Shown one piece after another: positions 49,600 to 62,800 of a stretch of 64,000 nucleotides of DNA. The DNA lies in assembly GCF_003073045.1 (NCBI RefSeq), contig NC_037593.1:11642735-11706734 (forward strand), written 5' to 3'. Positions within the stretch are counted from its first letter, which is position 1. Every line of letters starts with the position of its first letter. A program made the translations under genes and the position numbers. The DNA comes from Pomacea canaliculata. Its lineage: Eukaryota > Mollusca > Gastropoda > Architaenioglossa > Ampullariidae. Under the pieces are notes generated by a model. The model saw only the letters and a program-made list of their open reading frames with translations, made no database searches and was not told where the DNA came from.

Positions 49600-50328
49600 G
49601 GTTAACTGTACACGCACCAACGAACTTTCATAAGACATATATCGCTAGAGAACAATAAGGGAAAGTGAGTAATCAACAGTAAAGTTAGAATAGTGGGGAG
49701 GGGTAGAGGGTGTCGTGGACAGGCTGTACTCGATGTGAAAAAAGTGATCTTTAGGAAAAAAAGATTAAATGCTGCTGAACGAAATACGAAAAACGAGTGT
49801 TCTGCAATGTTGATAAACTGGCATTCCAAGCACAACTGCTCCAGCCACACTCTGTTGAGCAACTGGACTGTGGCGTAGAGTTGTTGATGACCAGGCCCCA
49901 GTGTCTCGACATCTGATGCGCCAGTCCACATAGTCACCTTGGTATTCACGAGTTTAGCTCCGTGACCAAAAGTGTACTCGCCGGTGAGCGGAAGCTGGAC
50001 TCACCATCCACAAAGAGATTTATAAAGCCGCCAAGTTACCTATCCGTTCGCGCATCCATTAGAAACTGTCCGTGCTGTGTTTTAATTTATGTGCTAATTC
50101 CTGCTCTGACTATAGTCCAACCCTGCAAACATTCCTGGGACACGTAAAGGCCCTATTACTGGATAATTGTGATGGCAGCGGGATCTGCATGGGCCCCTTG
50201 CTGGTCTTTGGAGGACTACCTATAAATTTCCCTTTCCCTCGTATTCCTCATCGATGTGGGTTGGTAGGTTTTAAGCACTAACATAACCCTTCAAAGAATC
50301 TCACAGTGTTTCAAAGTCCAACTTAGAG
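49600..50328. other. gene-free stretch
   Basis: No coding region could be supported. Open frames here have no recognisable domains or splice context. The stretch ends where the LTR-like sequence begins. Confidence 0.45.
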
Positions 50329-52418
50329 TGTCACGATCGGCTTTCAAATAAAACAAACACGAGATCACTTCAGTTTAGGACGTCCATATAATTATTATCA
50401 TGAAAACTTCAAACATAAATAACCATACAAGAAACTTCCAAAAATGAGTAAGTGAATTCACACTCTTCCACTCATACACAACGAAATCAAGAAGGCAATG
50501 GTATACACTAACGTAACTACTACGACCGCACGCAGGCAGATCCCCAGGTCCGCACTTACTTTACCAAGACTATCAAACATGTCCATGTCAGTAACTAGTA
50601 ACTATCAGTCTCTCAGAGCACTTTTCTACTCGCTAGAAAAGTCCGAGTGCTCATACAAATGAAACAGCACACCAAAGTGCTAAAAGTCCGATTCAACAGT
50701 CTTTCTCTCTATGAGGGTGAACAGTAACTATGGGGGTATAAAACCTCTCCCCCCTCTCTCTCTACTGGTGGGACTTAAGAAATTAAAAACCTTACTGTAC
50801 GTTCTGCCGACACCAGCATCAAATCTTCGGAGTCCTCGACACTACACCCTGTGTCTTTCCTCCACTCGCTGCACAGGTTTACAGCAGACAAAAGCGACGG
50901 CCCTCCCCGCAGTTGGTGGGTTGTCGTCGTTGTCAGGTACGAGAGTGGAGCCCACTTGCTCAACACTCTCCAGTTGTGGTGGGATGCTGCCCGCCTATTG
51001 TCGTCGGCTCGGGTTGTTCTTCTCTGGAACTTCTCGTCAGCTCTGCGATGTCCACCGCTCCCAGTAGCGGATTCGGCGAGGAACCTTCAGCAGCAGTTCT
51101 ACTGAAGTTGCAGTCCCAAACACAGCAGCAGCGGCTCCACAGCAACAACAGCAACAGCGAGTCCGTGAAACACATACACTGACCCGAATCCCTGGCTTTA
51201 GATTCTTCACGTCTCTCTCATATTACAAAGCTTGAATCTTCAAATAACACCTGATCCACAATGAAAATGTTGGGTGTTCTGCGCTAGAATTGTCTTTCGG
51301 CATCTGTGATCTCGTACTTAGTCCTTAGTTTGCAAAATACCCACGGCTGCTGCTATCGTCTGCTGAAGTGTCTTCTCTCGAGTAGCTTCCTTGACTCGGC
51401 AAGGCACTAATTTACTTATTACCGGTCCCTGTATCCACACATACAGTCAGACCACTTTCACTCCTGTCCCTTCTATCTCTCGTCTCCAGTCGTCTGCTTG
51501 TTCCAAAAATTTTCACTCTCCCCACAATCTAAAACTACGTCATAAAATGACGTCATGTTCTGACGCTAAACACGACGCAACCAAAAACACTCTCCGATAC
51601 TGGTAAGGGCAATTCAATTCTTTATTTACAGGGAACGAAATTAACTAAATAAATGAATTAATTAAGCATTAGAAAAAATTGAATAAACATAAAGAAGGGT
51701 GGATATTTACAAGGTGATGGTTAAGAATATATATTTACAAGGTCACCTGGAATTGAAGGAATCTCTAGAGGCCTCATCTTGTAAATGTTTGAATAAATGG
51801 CGTCGAAAGCAGTGCAGGGAGTGCAACTGCTTGAGATGGAGAGGGAGGCCGTTCCAAAGCACACTTCCTGAGAATTTCAGACTTGATTTGAAGAGATCAA
51901 GTCTAGGAAAGGGGATATTAAGTTTTGGTAAGGTTCTCGAGTTATTGGAGGAAAATAGTAGAGAGAGTCTTGGTGATAGTTTGCCCGTCAGTATTTTATG
52001 CATGAAAATGCATTTATTAAATTTAAACCTGTCTTGTAGAGGAAGGATGCCTAGAGAGGTGAAGTCATTCGGGTCTAATTTTGGTTTTAGCAGAACGGCT
52101 TTGATTGCTCGCCTCTGAACACTAGCTAGAGGTTTCATGGAAGTTCCACTAGCGGAGTCCCAGAGGGTGGATGCATAGTCAATGACTGATTGGATGTGGG
52201 TGGTGTAGAAGAGTTTTCTTGTGTGAGTGTCAAGGAAATGTTTGATTCTTGACAGATGGTAGACTTTCTTGGAGATGTTTTTACTTGTGGTTGAGATGTG
52301 TTGGGACCACGATAATTTGTTGTCAATGGTAACACCCATAAGTTTGTGGAATAATAATAAGTTTGGCAATAATCTCTGACAAACAAAAGACAGGGGCAAC
52401 AACCCCCTGTTCCTAACA
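50329..52418 (-). mobile_element. LTR-like fossil related to the solo LTR in gene B
   Basis: Read on the minus strand, it starts TGTTAGGAAC at 52418 and ends near CGATCGTGACA at 50329. The stretch around 51470-51612 and 52395-52418 matches the first ~180 bp of the solo LTR at 17384. A LINE is inserted in it (51613-52393). Without that LINE it is about 1.3 kb, roughly twice the solo LTR, so it is a related family or a composite. I find no matching flanking duplication, which suggests an older copy than the one in gene B. Confidence 0.5.
51613..52393 (-). mobile_element. 5'-truncated CR1/Jockey-group LINE
   Basis: About 220 residues of the C-terminal end of a non-LTR reverse transcriptase read on the minus strand. 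They include MGVTIDNKLSWSQHI, then LFYTTHIQSVIDYASTLW, QRRAIKAVLL and LGILPLQDRFKFNK. The 3' end carries AATAAA and a short GAATTGAA tail. A gggcaa sequence on both sides (51607-51612 and 52394-52399) is a probable short target duplication. It has inserted within the LTR-like fossil. Clade assignment within the CR1/Jockey group is tentative. Confidence 0.75.
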
Positions 52419-52439
52419 GACTGGTCCGTGACATAGAGC

Positions 52440-54650
52440 CTTCATCAAACCCGCAGAAATCCCGCTTAAAACCCTAAGTAACCTTCACCTTGTGCCAAGT
52501 TTCACTTTTACCCCCATTAGGCACACCAGTAAACAATCTTTCACCTCATACTTCACACATTTAACTGCAGATGCTATCATTCGCATTTCTTTTTTTTTTA
52601 AATACCAGTAGACATAAACTCTCATACAGTGAGCAAGACGCCAGACACGAGCATGTCGTAGGCTTCCTCGTACAGAGGCAAATGTTCCTCGCCATCATCA
52701 GCTGGCTACCCATGTCCAGCAGGCCTCAGTATGTCCAAGGGATAACACACACAGTGACCATGACTGTTTTAGTTTGTCTCAAGATGAGGATTTCATGGGC
52801 ATGCAGTAAGCGGCTGATATTAATAAAAACTGAGTGCGAAATTCACATCAAATGGCTTCTCGCCGTGTACTGTAAAAGTATTCAAGGAAAGAACAAAGAC
52901 CTGACGATGCTACTTACAACAGCAACCATAGCATTATCGTCTGCTATTTTAGACAATCGTTCTGAAAGTAGAGAAAATGAAATACGCGTACGAAGTAAAG
53001 CCAACGAGAAACTGTCTGTATACATACAAGTTATGGCTGCTTGTAAGTTGATTATGTGCTCATGTTTGCAACTCCGTCTCTAAGCAAGTCAAGGTTAGAA
53101 ATGACAGGAAAACTAAATGAAGGAGATCGCTGTCAATAAGTATAAAGTTGAAGCAGTACACATTGTTTGACAAAGGAAAAGAATAAGGTAGTTCATTAAC
53201 TTCCCAAGACCTTATCTTTGCAGTGAAGGTAAAGAGTCAGGCAGCCAGAGGTTCTCAGCTACAGTACCTGGACATTTACCTGTGTGTCGTGTACAAGGTA
53301 CGTTTACATTACAGTAGAAAAAAGGTTACATACTAGAGAAGTTTGTGAAGGTAGAATTAGCAATCTACTTAGCTACGAAAGAAATATGGGAAGAGAGAAA
53401 TTCGAAAGAAACCTTTGAACGGGAATTAAGAGGGAAGATAGAAGCTCTAGACACAAGGCAACGTGATACAGCCTGTTGCTGGCTCGGCGTAAAACACCAT
53501 TATCTCCCCCGCGTCCTGTCACTATCATTGTCATCGTAACAATCCTCATCTTCATAACGTACAATTTATACAGAGCATAGTAACGCTCATAAGTGAATAA
53601 CATATAGCACTGGATACAAAATCGTTCAACAAATATTATCGTTTTCTACGTAGTAAGTACACATTGCCTAAGCCTAAGGGAGACAACCTCATTATATTCA
53701 GTTCACTCGGAAAGAGTTAGCTACCTTTAGAGTAAACAATTACATAACCTTATAATTCAGGTAGATTTGTGTGTCCTCCTGCGTCTTGTTCGGACTTGTT
53801 GTCCTGTTCGCTTCGTCTGAAGATGTTGTTGATGATGTTGTCTGCCAACAGCTGTGAGAAGACCTGGACTGTGCAGTGTGACACATCACCACCAGTGTGG
53901 CCCCACAGGATGACAAGGCACCAAACAGAAAGGGCAGGACAGAGATGTGCGACATTTTTATGTCACCTTTCATTCTTTGGCCCAGTCACCTGTGTGAAGG
54001 ACAAGAAACAGGACTGCAGGACAAAGAGTAAGGCAGTGACAGTATATGGAAGTTGCCAGCTTCTTTCTACTCAACCACAGCTAACAGTTCACATCGTCCA
54101 TGATTCCAGACTGTGTTTGTGTCTAGAGAGTTTATCGAGATTTAGGTGACATTATTTGCCAATGATGGGAAGGCAGTGTTTACCAAAAAAAACAGGTTGG
54201 TTGTTACCAAGAGTCAGAGGTCAAGTTCTCAGTGTCACGGCCATCGTTTTGAGGATGCAGGTGCGCAGGTGCTGCTGTCACGGCGTTGCACAGAATTCTT
54301 CATTTGTTTGGTGTGAATATGAGTCCTGAGGTTACTAGGTCCATACACCAGACCATTGTGTTTTCAACAGAGCCTAGCCACCGCAGTACATGTCGTCAAG
54401 TTTTAAATCAGACTCTGCTTTCTGTAGCTTGTCTTCCATATCCCCCTCTACCTGCACGGCCTGCTAGATCCTCTCAGTCTGGTTCTTGCTGGAAAATGGT
54501 GCTATACAAATGTGCTACAAATTATTTATTTTCATTATTTTTTAGTAGTAGTAGTGTTAATGCTCTTAATTTTATCATCATCATCATCATCATTGTGCAA
54601 TATTTGTGTGCAAAAGGCGATGACTGGTTGTGCCTAAAGTGAGAACGATA
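52440..54650. other. largely gene-free stretch downstream of gene F
   Basis: No lectin exons or known elements were recognised. The longest open frame, 52571-53083 on the plus strand, lacks any recognisable domain and is probably chance. A short ATC run lies at 54576-54593. A possible small secreted protein at 53740-53955 is listed separately. Confidence 0.45.
53740..53955 (-). CDS. possible small Ser/Thr-rich secreted protein
   Basis: A single-exon frame of about 70 residues starts at MSHISVLPFLFGALSS, which resembles a signal peptide. It continues with a Ser/Thr/Asn-rich tail (SSTTSSDEANRTTS). An alternative upstream Met lies at 53973. I do not recognise it. It has no paralogue elsewhere in the window and no splice or promoter evidence. 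It could equally be a 5' exon of a larger gene or a chance frame. Confidence 0.2.
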   Translation of the reverse strand: MSHISVLPFLFGALSSCGATLVVMCHTAQSRSSHSCWQTTSSTTSSDEANRTTSPNKTQEDTQIYLNYKVM

Positions 54651-54782
54651 TCGATGTCTACGAGCCACCGTAACTAATTTCTGTGTGACGTATATGATAT
54701 TACTAGCAACAGTTTCACACTCAATCTCTTATCAGATCGAAGAGAAAAAACACAATGGTGGGAAGAGAAGTTATAACGTTTC

Positions 54783-54788
54783 TTTATT
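54783..54788 (-). terminator. poly(A) signal of lectin gene F
   Basis: AATAAA on the minus strand, about 120 bp after the stop codon of gene F. Confidence 0.5.
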
Positions 54789-54909
54789 TTGTCAAATATC
54801 AACATCAACAGTCCTCATGCATATGCCACAGTAAGAGCACAAGGAGACTGAGACTAGTTGACTGACCGTTACTAACGTACGGTGTTGACAGCATGTTATT
54901 TGTCACTCA

Positions 54910-57576
54910 CTACATCCTGATGTCTACCTGACAAACAAAGCCCAGCTTTGCCAGACACTGAAAGTCGTTGAGCATGATAACGTTATTAACGCTTATGACT
55001 TCCACACAGTCCTCGTTGCCCTTAAAGTCGTCCGGTTGGTTGTTGTTCCAGTAGGGGAAATCTTTTGACAAAGGGGTGCGGTCACTCCACACGAAGCTTC
55101 CCTCACTCACAATGTCAGTCGCTCCAACCCAAAAACCTCGAGTTGACGGTAAAAGCTCAAGACCTGAACAAAAACAAATTTTAACTATGTCACTGGAGAT
55201 GCAAAGTAAAGTGCTCCGTGATATGTTTAATGAACGATTGTTACATACAACACAGGAAAATGTCAGTTTAAATGCGTTCTGCCTGTGCGAAAGATGAAGC
55301 ATTGGACACATTGGCAGTCTAGCCACAAAGAGTTTTATCTTCGACATATCTGCATGAAAAAAAAAATTTGCTGATTGGATTCGATTTGCAGATTAGAATG
55401 AGAATTTAAATGTATCTTACTCTTGATTTTTAAAAACAAAATTACCCATGAACGTATCTACCAAATAGGCTGGAAACTTGAAAATAAAATACAAAAAACG
55501 CAGCATGACTTTTCAAGTACATATAAATAAAAACAACTGTCTGGGGATCAGAATAGAAAGTTTGAGAACTCAACATAGTAACTTCATTTCACTGGCAAGC
55601 AATAGACAAAAGCTGTTCATGTGTGTCGCTAGTCAAGTCTTAATAAATCACTCAGTAATATTTCAAGTTTTGCATTTTATTCTTGAGAAAGTTATACACG
55701 TTAATTGTCTTCTAAATTTTTAGCTAAGTGCTTAACAAACCCCACAAACAGTTTTACACAAGTTTATTTCGTCTAATAAAATACTATTTCCTGTATTTAA
55801 TGACGTTGACTACATCAGGTATATCACGTGCCGACGACGACATTTCTAAGAAGACAACGCTTCCTTTATTTCTTGTCGACCTCCTCGTTACAGAAACGTA
55901 CGTGTGTGTGTTTTGAGAAGACAAGTAATACTGAATTCTTGACACTTTTGTAACAACTCAAAATCTGAACGTGTTTTAGAATTTTGCATTCGATAGCTCA
56001 CTATATCTCTAAATTAAAACTTATTATTCTGCAGATGACACTGATGTTTGTATCTTACCCATCGTGTCTGTCAGATAGGTCAAAGCCGGACCATCCTGGT
56101 CACGTGACTTGAAGTAAAAGAGATGAGCTCCGTCATCTGCACAACGTTTGTTGGCAGTGTGGTAGTCTCGCTTGACATTGTACAACTTCAGACATCGCTT
56201 GTTGTAGAGCACGTAACCCTTCTCCATGGGACATCCACCTGCACATCCAATGTTACAACACAAAATGCAGTTGTTGTCGTTGTATCAGAAACTGACCTTT
56301 GACATTGTAAGTATTTGGCAGTGTGGACTAGTGTTATCATAGAGTGACAGTCTTTGTCTGAATGGATCATCAGCTGCTGGGAGGTGGACAGTAAGGTGAG
56401 AAAGTGTCTGATCATCTGGACCAGCAGACCCCAGTCAACGACTTTCTGTTCCACAGTCGAGCGCAATAATCATCAGTAATCGTACATCATAGATGTAAGC
56501 CTCTTTCACCATGTATTATTTCTACTTTAGTCACTGTTACTCAGGTTTACCGTAGCAAGCACAGTCGGCAGCGCGACTCGAACGAGCGACTTGGCTGTTT
56601 CCGTTGGTAGTCGCCTCGTCTTGAGTCACGTTTTGGCCTGTGACACCTAAATAAACAGAACAACAAACAATTAGCCACCTACAACAGGTATCAGTACCTC
56701 AGGATATATAACTGTACCTCTGGTATCGACGTTCGAGGAAGTGTTCACAAAACTTTAACCCCAAAAGCTGTGTCGTCCCTCCAGTTCGTGCCTCTCGGCC
56801 CTACGCAGTGCGCTTGTCTGTGGCCTTATATTCAGTTTGTCTGCTGCTGTCAATCAGGCTTTTCTAGTCACTATACGCATTATCTGGAGGCCACCTGTAC
56901 TTCTTATATCAAACTAGCAGCTTACATTTGCCCATCTCCATCTCTAGTGACTAACAAATGTTAAAATGTCATAAGAACTGAAGGCAGCTTTCTTTTAACT
57001 GACTAAAGCACACCTGAGACCAAAATATCAGCACCTGGACAGTATTCTCTTTGTTACCGTCTTACCATTTTTATGACATCTTTGTCTACTTATTTGTTTT
57101 GACATCTGCAGGGTAGTTTTTTGTCAATTTAGGTGCTTTCAATTTAGCGAGCACTATTTTTCTCCTTTCTACTCTAGCAGCAGGCTCTGATCTTATCATG
57201 AATTAAAACGGGTGATTGTAGGCATTAGAAGCTGTAAATATATTCTGTCAAGGTAAGTCTAGTATGGTCAAAGCAACAACAGCAGTGATGTATCGCTAAT
57301 AAGCAGATTACAAAGTAAACTTTTAACTTTACAAAAATTAACAGGAAAAATCACTTGCCCAGGGTGACAATCACCACAAAGGTCAGAGCTACTCGTGTTA
57401 CGAAGGTGAAACGTGGTGATCGTGAGGTGGCCTGAAATAAATTAGTAAATACACAGACAGTGGCATTTGATTGACTACACAGCGCACACAAAACTAAGTA
57501 TCGATCTGTTTGTTATAAAAAAATTAACAACAAAAAAATTTCAATAAACAGTGTTATCTACATAAACTCTTACCAT
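54910..57576 (-). CDS. short C-type lectin, galactose-type QPD (gene F)
   Basis: Coding exons: ATG at 57576-57574, then 57431-57359, 56646-56551, 56238-56059 and 55163-54910. They total 606 nt, giving 201 residues, with the same phases as the other short lectins and a GC donor (CTGG|GCAAGT). The N-terminal hydrophobic run is VALTFVVIVTLG. The linker differs from B, C and E, carries two extra cysteines (DCACYG) and contains a possible N-glycosylation site, NVT. The CTLD has FWVGATD, NQPDDFKGNEDC and MLND, a complete galactose-type site. It ends QVDIRM. Introns are much shorter than in B, C and E, with no LINE, so this may be close to the ancestral gene structure. Confidence 0.87.
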
Positions 57577-57639
57577 CTGAAGACGTCTGTACTTCTCGCT
57601 GTGTTCACGTGGTTCGTAGAGGAGAGACCTCGGACTGTC

Positions 57640-57668
57640 TGAACACAGCGTGGCATTAGCAATATATA
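57640..57668 (-). promoter_or_regulatory. core promoter of gene F
   Basis: TATATA at 57663-57668 lies 28 bp upstream of the TCAGAC initiator (A at 57640). Farther upstream, TGACGTCA at 57965-57972 is conserved with E and G. Confidence 0.6.
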
Positions 57669-57989
57669 CTCTCGTCCACACTCTCACCTGGCATCACGTG
57701 TAAATATCTTGTGAGATGAGGCCGGCCAATAACAACAGGTATCCACGTCACGAGAGGCGTGGTCTGACATGAAAACGCCCTGTCATCAATATTCTATTGT
57801 GTTGTTTGTAGCTTGAACACAGTTCAAATCTCGTACACGTTACTTGTTTTAATCGAGACAGCCGAGTGAAAGCGCAAGGAAGGAAACGAAAATGAATGAT
57901 TTAACTGGAATAGTAATTAGTAAGTTAAATGGTTGTGAGCCGGTTACCGCCCCTCGGCAACATGTGACGTCACTATAGACGAAGCCATA

Positions 57990-59590
57990 TGGCGGCCTCT
58001 CTGTCTCGCCATGGTACTGCACTATTTTACTAGCAAAACACATTTCTGGCCTCACTTCCTGAGATCAATCTGTTTTCATTCATCCAAATAATAGGGAAAA
58101 GCTATTCCCGAAACACACCGTAGTATCTAACACATGTTTCAACAGGAAGCAAAGTAAACATCTAGTATAGCAAAACGTCACACAAAACAGTTAAGGGCTG
58201 GGAGGTAGATAGTATTACTGGAAAACGTTTCAAGTACAGTGCTTCTTGTCTTCTTCTTATGCGAATATCAATAAACTCGTTCCGAATAATAAAGCAAAAA
58301 CACTTTCTGTAAATGTAGTGGTTTGTTATCAAAGATTCTAAATGTCCGCAAGACAATACAGTTAAAAATATTTATGCTACTTCAGAGAAATGTTTATTGT
58401 TATTTATTACAACTTGCACTGTTTTCACATCATAGTATTATTCCTGCTTATGATTCTATTCACTCCTACGTGACACAACTGCAAAAACCGTACAGCTAAA
58501 GCATCAAAGCTTGGTGCTTAACTAACCTAACAATATATCTCAGTAAGTTTTTCAAAAACTCAGTATCAACATTCAGCATGCAAAGTTGCTCTATCTTCAT
58601 TGGGCAAACAGTTAACATGGAATTAATTTTTTTTTTAATGACTAGTTTTTTTAGAAAATTATCTAAAGTAGATAAAAATAGCACCTAAAAATATAAATAA
58701 TATTTATTTCTGTTTCAGCTGTTTACATACGTAAAATTACGGGTACACCAGCTCTACCTGACCCCTCCCCGTTCTGGTCAGGCCTGTCTATTACTTGATC
58801 TGAGTTGTTCTGTAAAAATATATCTGCGTACTAGACTGTGATGAAAACAAATTTTTTTCTCTTTATTTTTATAAAGCAAGTCATTTATTTGTATATATAT
58901 AATTATTAACACGCCAGAGGGTCGTCTGTCGTCACATTAGACGGTTACTACATCATCACTAGCATCGATATTTCCATTTCACTGTGATGGTTTCTGTTCA
59001 TTGCTCTAGTCATAGTTTAGATACAGTGTGTTAACACTTGGATACAACCCCACCTCGTCTGGCACTGACTGTCCTCTGAGTCACCGCAATCCAGGCCGAA
59101 GTTTTGGATGGAAAGACCGTTTGGCATGGTCTGCGCATGCGCATAAAGACAACGTTGTGTACATCACATTCCCAATAAATCCACAGCTTGTTCTATTGTG
59201 AACACGATACGATTTTTAATCTGGTCGTTTCTCGTCTCGTTAACGCTCATTTAGCCGTTGTCAAGTGTCTTCACTGCCAACAAAGCCTGATAAGATTAAA
59301 ACTGTCGTCGACAGCTTGTGTTATTGTGCATCTCAGGACGGTCTTGATTCACTTCATACAAATTAATGTCGATATTATTTACTGAATTTCGATTTGTGTG
59401 CGCCTTTACCTCATTTGCTATGTAAATTGATAACAAAAAGATAATTGATGTGGTCTATTGTCCTTAGCAGACAAGTTTAAAAAAATTGTAGTAAAGATTG
59501 GGGCTTTTAACCGCAGTGTAATAGTGTTAGAAAAGAAGGAGGGTTATCAGAAAGCACGAAAGACATTCGTTTAGGCATTTAGCATAGTCT
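57990..59590. other. gene-free stretch between F and G
   Basis: Apart from the MITE remnant at 58737-58786, no gene or known element was recognised. It is AT-rich with many short frames. Confidence 0.45.
58737..58786. mobile_element. remnant of the 300-bp hAT MITE family
   Basis: Sequence beginning gggtacaccag and ending ggtcaggcctg matches the right end of the MITEs at 7702-8001 and 36414-36720, with several differences between. Only this end is recognisable, so it is an older copy. Confidence 0.5.
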
Positions 59591-59760
59591 TCTCTTACAT
59601 GTTCGCCCTGACCAGCCCGCAGCAACGCCCCTCTCCACCCCTCCAGTTCGCACTTCCCGCCCTACACTTTCCCCACTGGTTAGTTTGTCACTTCAAGTGC
59701 GGCAACTTACCACCGCTTCATACAAATGATAACAACACAATAGTGGGAGTAGAGGTTTCT

Positions 59761-59766
59761 TTTATT
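59761..59766 (-). terminator. poly(A) signal of lectin gene G
   Basis: AATAAA on the minus strand, about 125 bp after the stop codon of gene G. Confidence 0.45.
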
Positions 59767-59889
59767 TTTAATCATTTATCAGCATAAACTGTCCTCCTAA
59801 TGTTCCATAAATATAGATATATTGGAAGGAGACTGTGACAAGCTGACTGACCATTACTACAATGATGACAGCACATTATTTGTCAGTCA

Positions 59890-62800
59890 TTACTTGTGCT
59901 CTCTCTCACAAACATGCATCAGCATTGCCTCGCACTGAATGTCACTGAGCACGACAGTGTTATTAAGGTAGGCGGCTTCCACACAGTCCTCGTTGCCTTC
60001 AGCGTTGTCCGGTTGACCTTTGGCCCAGAGTGGGGAATTGGCCCAGAGTGGGGAATTTTTGGACAAGCTGCGGTAATCCCACATGAAGTTTCCCTCATTC
60101 TCAGTTTTATGCGCTCCCGTCCACACTCCTTGATTCGGCTCTAAAAGCTTTTGACCTGAATAATATTAATGTTTTAACTAGGTCACTGGCATTGCAAAGC
60201 AAAGTGCTCCATGATATGTATAATGAACGAATATTTCATACACTAAAGAAAAAGGTCTGCATGTGTGAAAAATGTTTGTGTGTGTGTGTGTGAAAGAGAG
60301 ACTGGAGAGGTTGTTTTTATATTTTATCTTTTTAAGTTTAAAACTAATGAAATATATCTCCCAACTTGATTAATTTTGGATTAGACGGAGAATTTCAATG
60401 TATCTTATTCCCGTTAAAAAAAAAAAAAAAAACTACTAGAAGCTTTTTTAAAGACTACAGTCATGTTTGCCTTGGGAAAAAAATCAAGGGTAAAGTAGCC
60501 GGATAAAATTAATAATAAAATAAAATTTAATTTAAAAAAAACACACGAAAAAGGGAGCATGACTTTTTAAGTGCATATAAATATGAACAACTTTATGGTG
60601 AGCAGCACAGAAAGTTAAAACTCAACATAGTAATTTCATTTCACTGGCAAGCAATTATCAAAAGCTGTTCATGTAGGTCACTAGTCTTTTTTTAATAAAT
60701 TGCTGTCACATTTTCTGATGGACACATCAACCAACAAAATGCCCAATATCAGGGTATTCTAATCTGTAATATATTCATAAACGAAATATTTGCAGGCTAA
60801 AAGTGCTGCAGCATTTTTTACCAAAACAGGAAAATTCAATTAGAAATGGAACACTCGTTTTTCGTTTGGTTTGTGGAAAACGTATATATCATAATGTCTT
60901 CTAAATTTTAAGATAAGCGATTCACAAAACTTACAAACAATTTTACAAAACCTTTGCCTAGTAAAATTTTATTTTCTTTGCTTACGGAACTTTATATATA
61001 AATCAGGTACATGTATATTGTGTGCAGACGACGACATTTCTAAGAATACAACGCTTCCTTCATTTCCTGTCGACCTCCTCATTTCAGAAAAGTCCGTGTG
61101 TGTGTGTGTGTTGAGAAGACAAGTAATACTGAATTCTTGACATGTTTGTAGCAACTCAAAATATCAACTTACCCATCTTTTCTAATATCATCAACAGGAC
61201 CGAGCTATCCTTCTCAGGTGAGTTCAAGTTAAAGAGATGAGCTGCGTCCTTCTGACATCGCATACTGGCATGCCACTGGTAGTCGTATATCTCGTACAGC
61301 TTCAGACAACGATTGTCACACAGGAAATAACCTTTGTCCACAGGACATCCACCTGCACGTGAAAGGTTACAGCGCAGAATGCAGTGTATCTTCCATGACC
61401 TTAGTCCTACCGTTGTGTCAGGTACTGACCTTTGACTTCCACCCCCTGACATTGTAAGTATAAGTGTGGACTAGTGTCGTCATGGTGTCAATCTTTGTAT
61501 AAATGTTGAATGAAGTGCCTTTCTGACGTAAAAATGTGGTAGTGACGTATGAACAATTTACGTTTTTCCTGTATGGTTGATAATGACGAAGGTACGAATT
61601 ACGTCATTACTGTGACCACGTGACCAGTTTCTCAGGGTCAATGGCTCGCGTAATTATACATCATAGATGTGGACCTCTTTAAACATGTATTATTTCTGCT
61701 TTGGAAACTTTTAATGTAGGTTTACCATAATAAAAATAAATGTCTTTTAGATTTCTGTTGATGCAGTTTTACCGGAGCGAGACTGGATGCAGGAGGAATT
61801 AACCCCACTAGAGACTGAGCTGTTTCCATTTTTAGTCGCCTTGTCTGGGGACGAATTCTTACCAGTGGCACCTAAATAGACAAAACAAACAAACAAGCGA
61901 TTAGCCACTTACAGGTATCTGTCTGTAAAGGTAAAAAACTGTGTGAGATCAACGCTCGAAGAAGTGTTCACAAAACTTTACTTCAATCTCAAAAGCTGTG
62001 TCATCCCTCCAGTTCGTGCCTCTCGGCCCTCCACTTGTGACTGTGGCCTTATGTTCAGCTTGTCTGCTTCTGGGTGTCTATCAGGCTTTTCTAGTCATTA
62101 TCTGGAGGCCACCGGTAGTTCTTAGGTCAAACTAACAGCCTACGTTTGCCCATCTTGTACTCTAGTAACTAGCAAATACTAAAATGTCATAAAAATTCAA
62201 GGCAACTGACCATGGGGAACATTTGTACAACTCTATATTGTCGGTTCGACGACATCGGAGACATAAAGCTCTGTCTGTACCACTCTGACTGAATCACACC
62301 TCAGACCTCGGTAAATATTAACCCCTAATCGGTATTCTCTTCTTTGATGTTTTACTTATTTTTGATTTTTCTTTTCTTTCCTTTATTGACCTTTGAAGGA
62401 TTGGTTTTCACATTTTAGATGTTTCCTTTTCTATTCAAGCAGCAAACCTTTTATTTACCATGCATTAAAAACGGTTGATCGTAGGCTTTAGAAACTGTAG
62501 GCACATTCTGTCAATGTAGTTGTAGTACTGTCAAGGCAACAACACCAGTTATGCTTTGCTAACAAACTGGTGATGACAAACGAAGTTTTTTTTCAAACTA
62601 TAAAAGAAGTGAACAAGAAAAAAAACTTGCCCACGGTGACAATCACGACAAAGGTCAGCACAACTCGTGTTATGAAGGTGAAACACGGTGATCGTGAGGT
62701 GGCCTGAAATAAATTAATAAATACACAGACGGGGACAATCGATCGAGTAAACAATTAAGCAACACGTGCAAAGAGAAAAATAAACACTTTACGTACACTA

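Noticed and set aside
49602-49949. 115-residue minus-strand frame
   Set aside because: Not similar to any lectin exon and without a recognisable domain; it overlaps another frame of similar quality.
52571-53083. 170-residue frame on the plus strand
   Set aside because: No recognisable domain, unusual composition and no splice or promoter support; probably chance.
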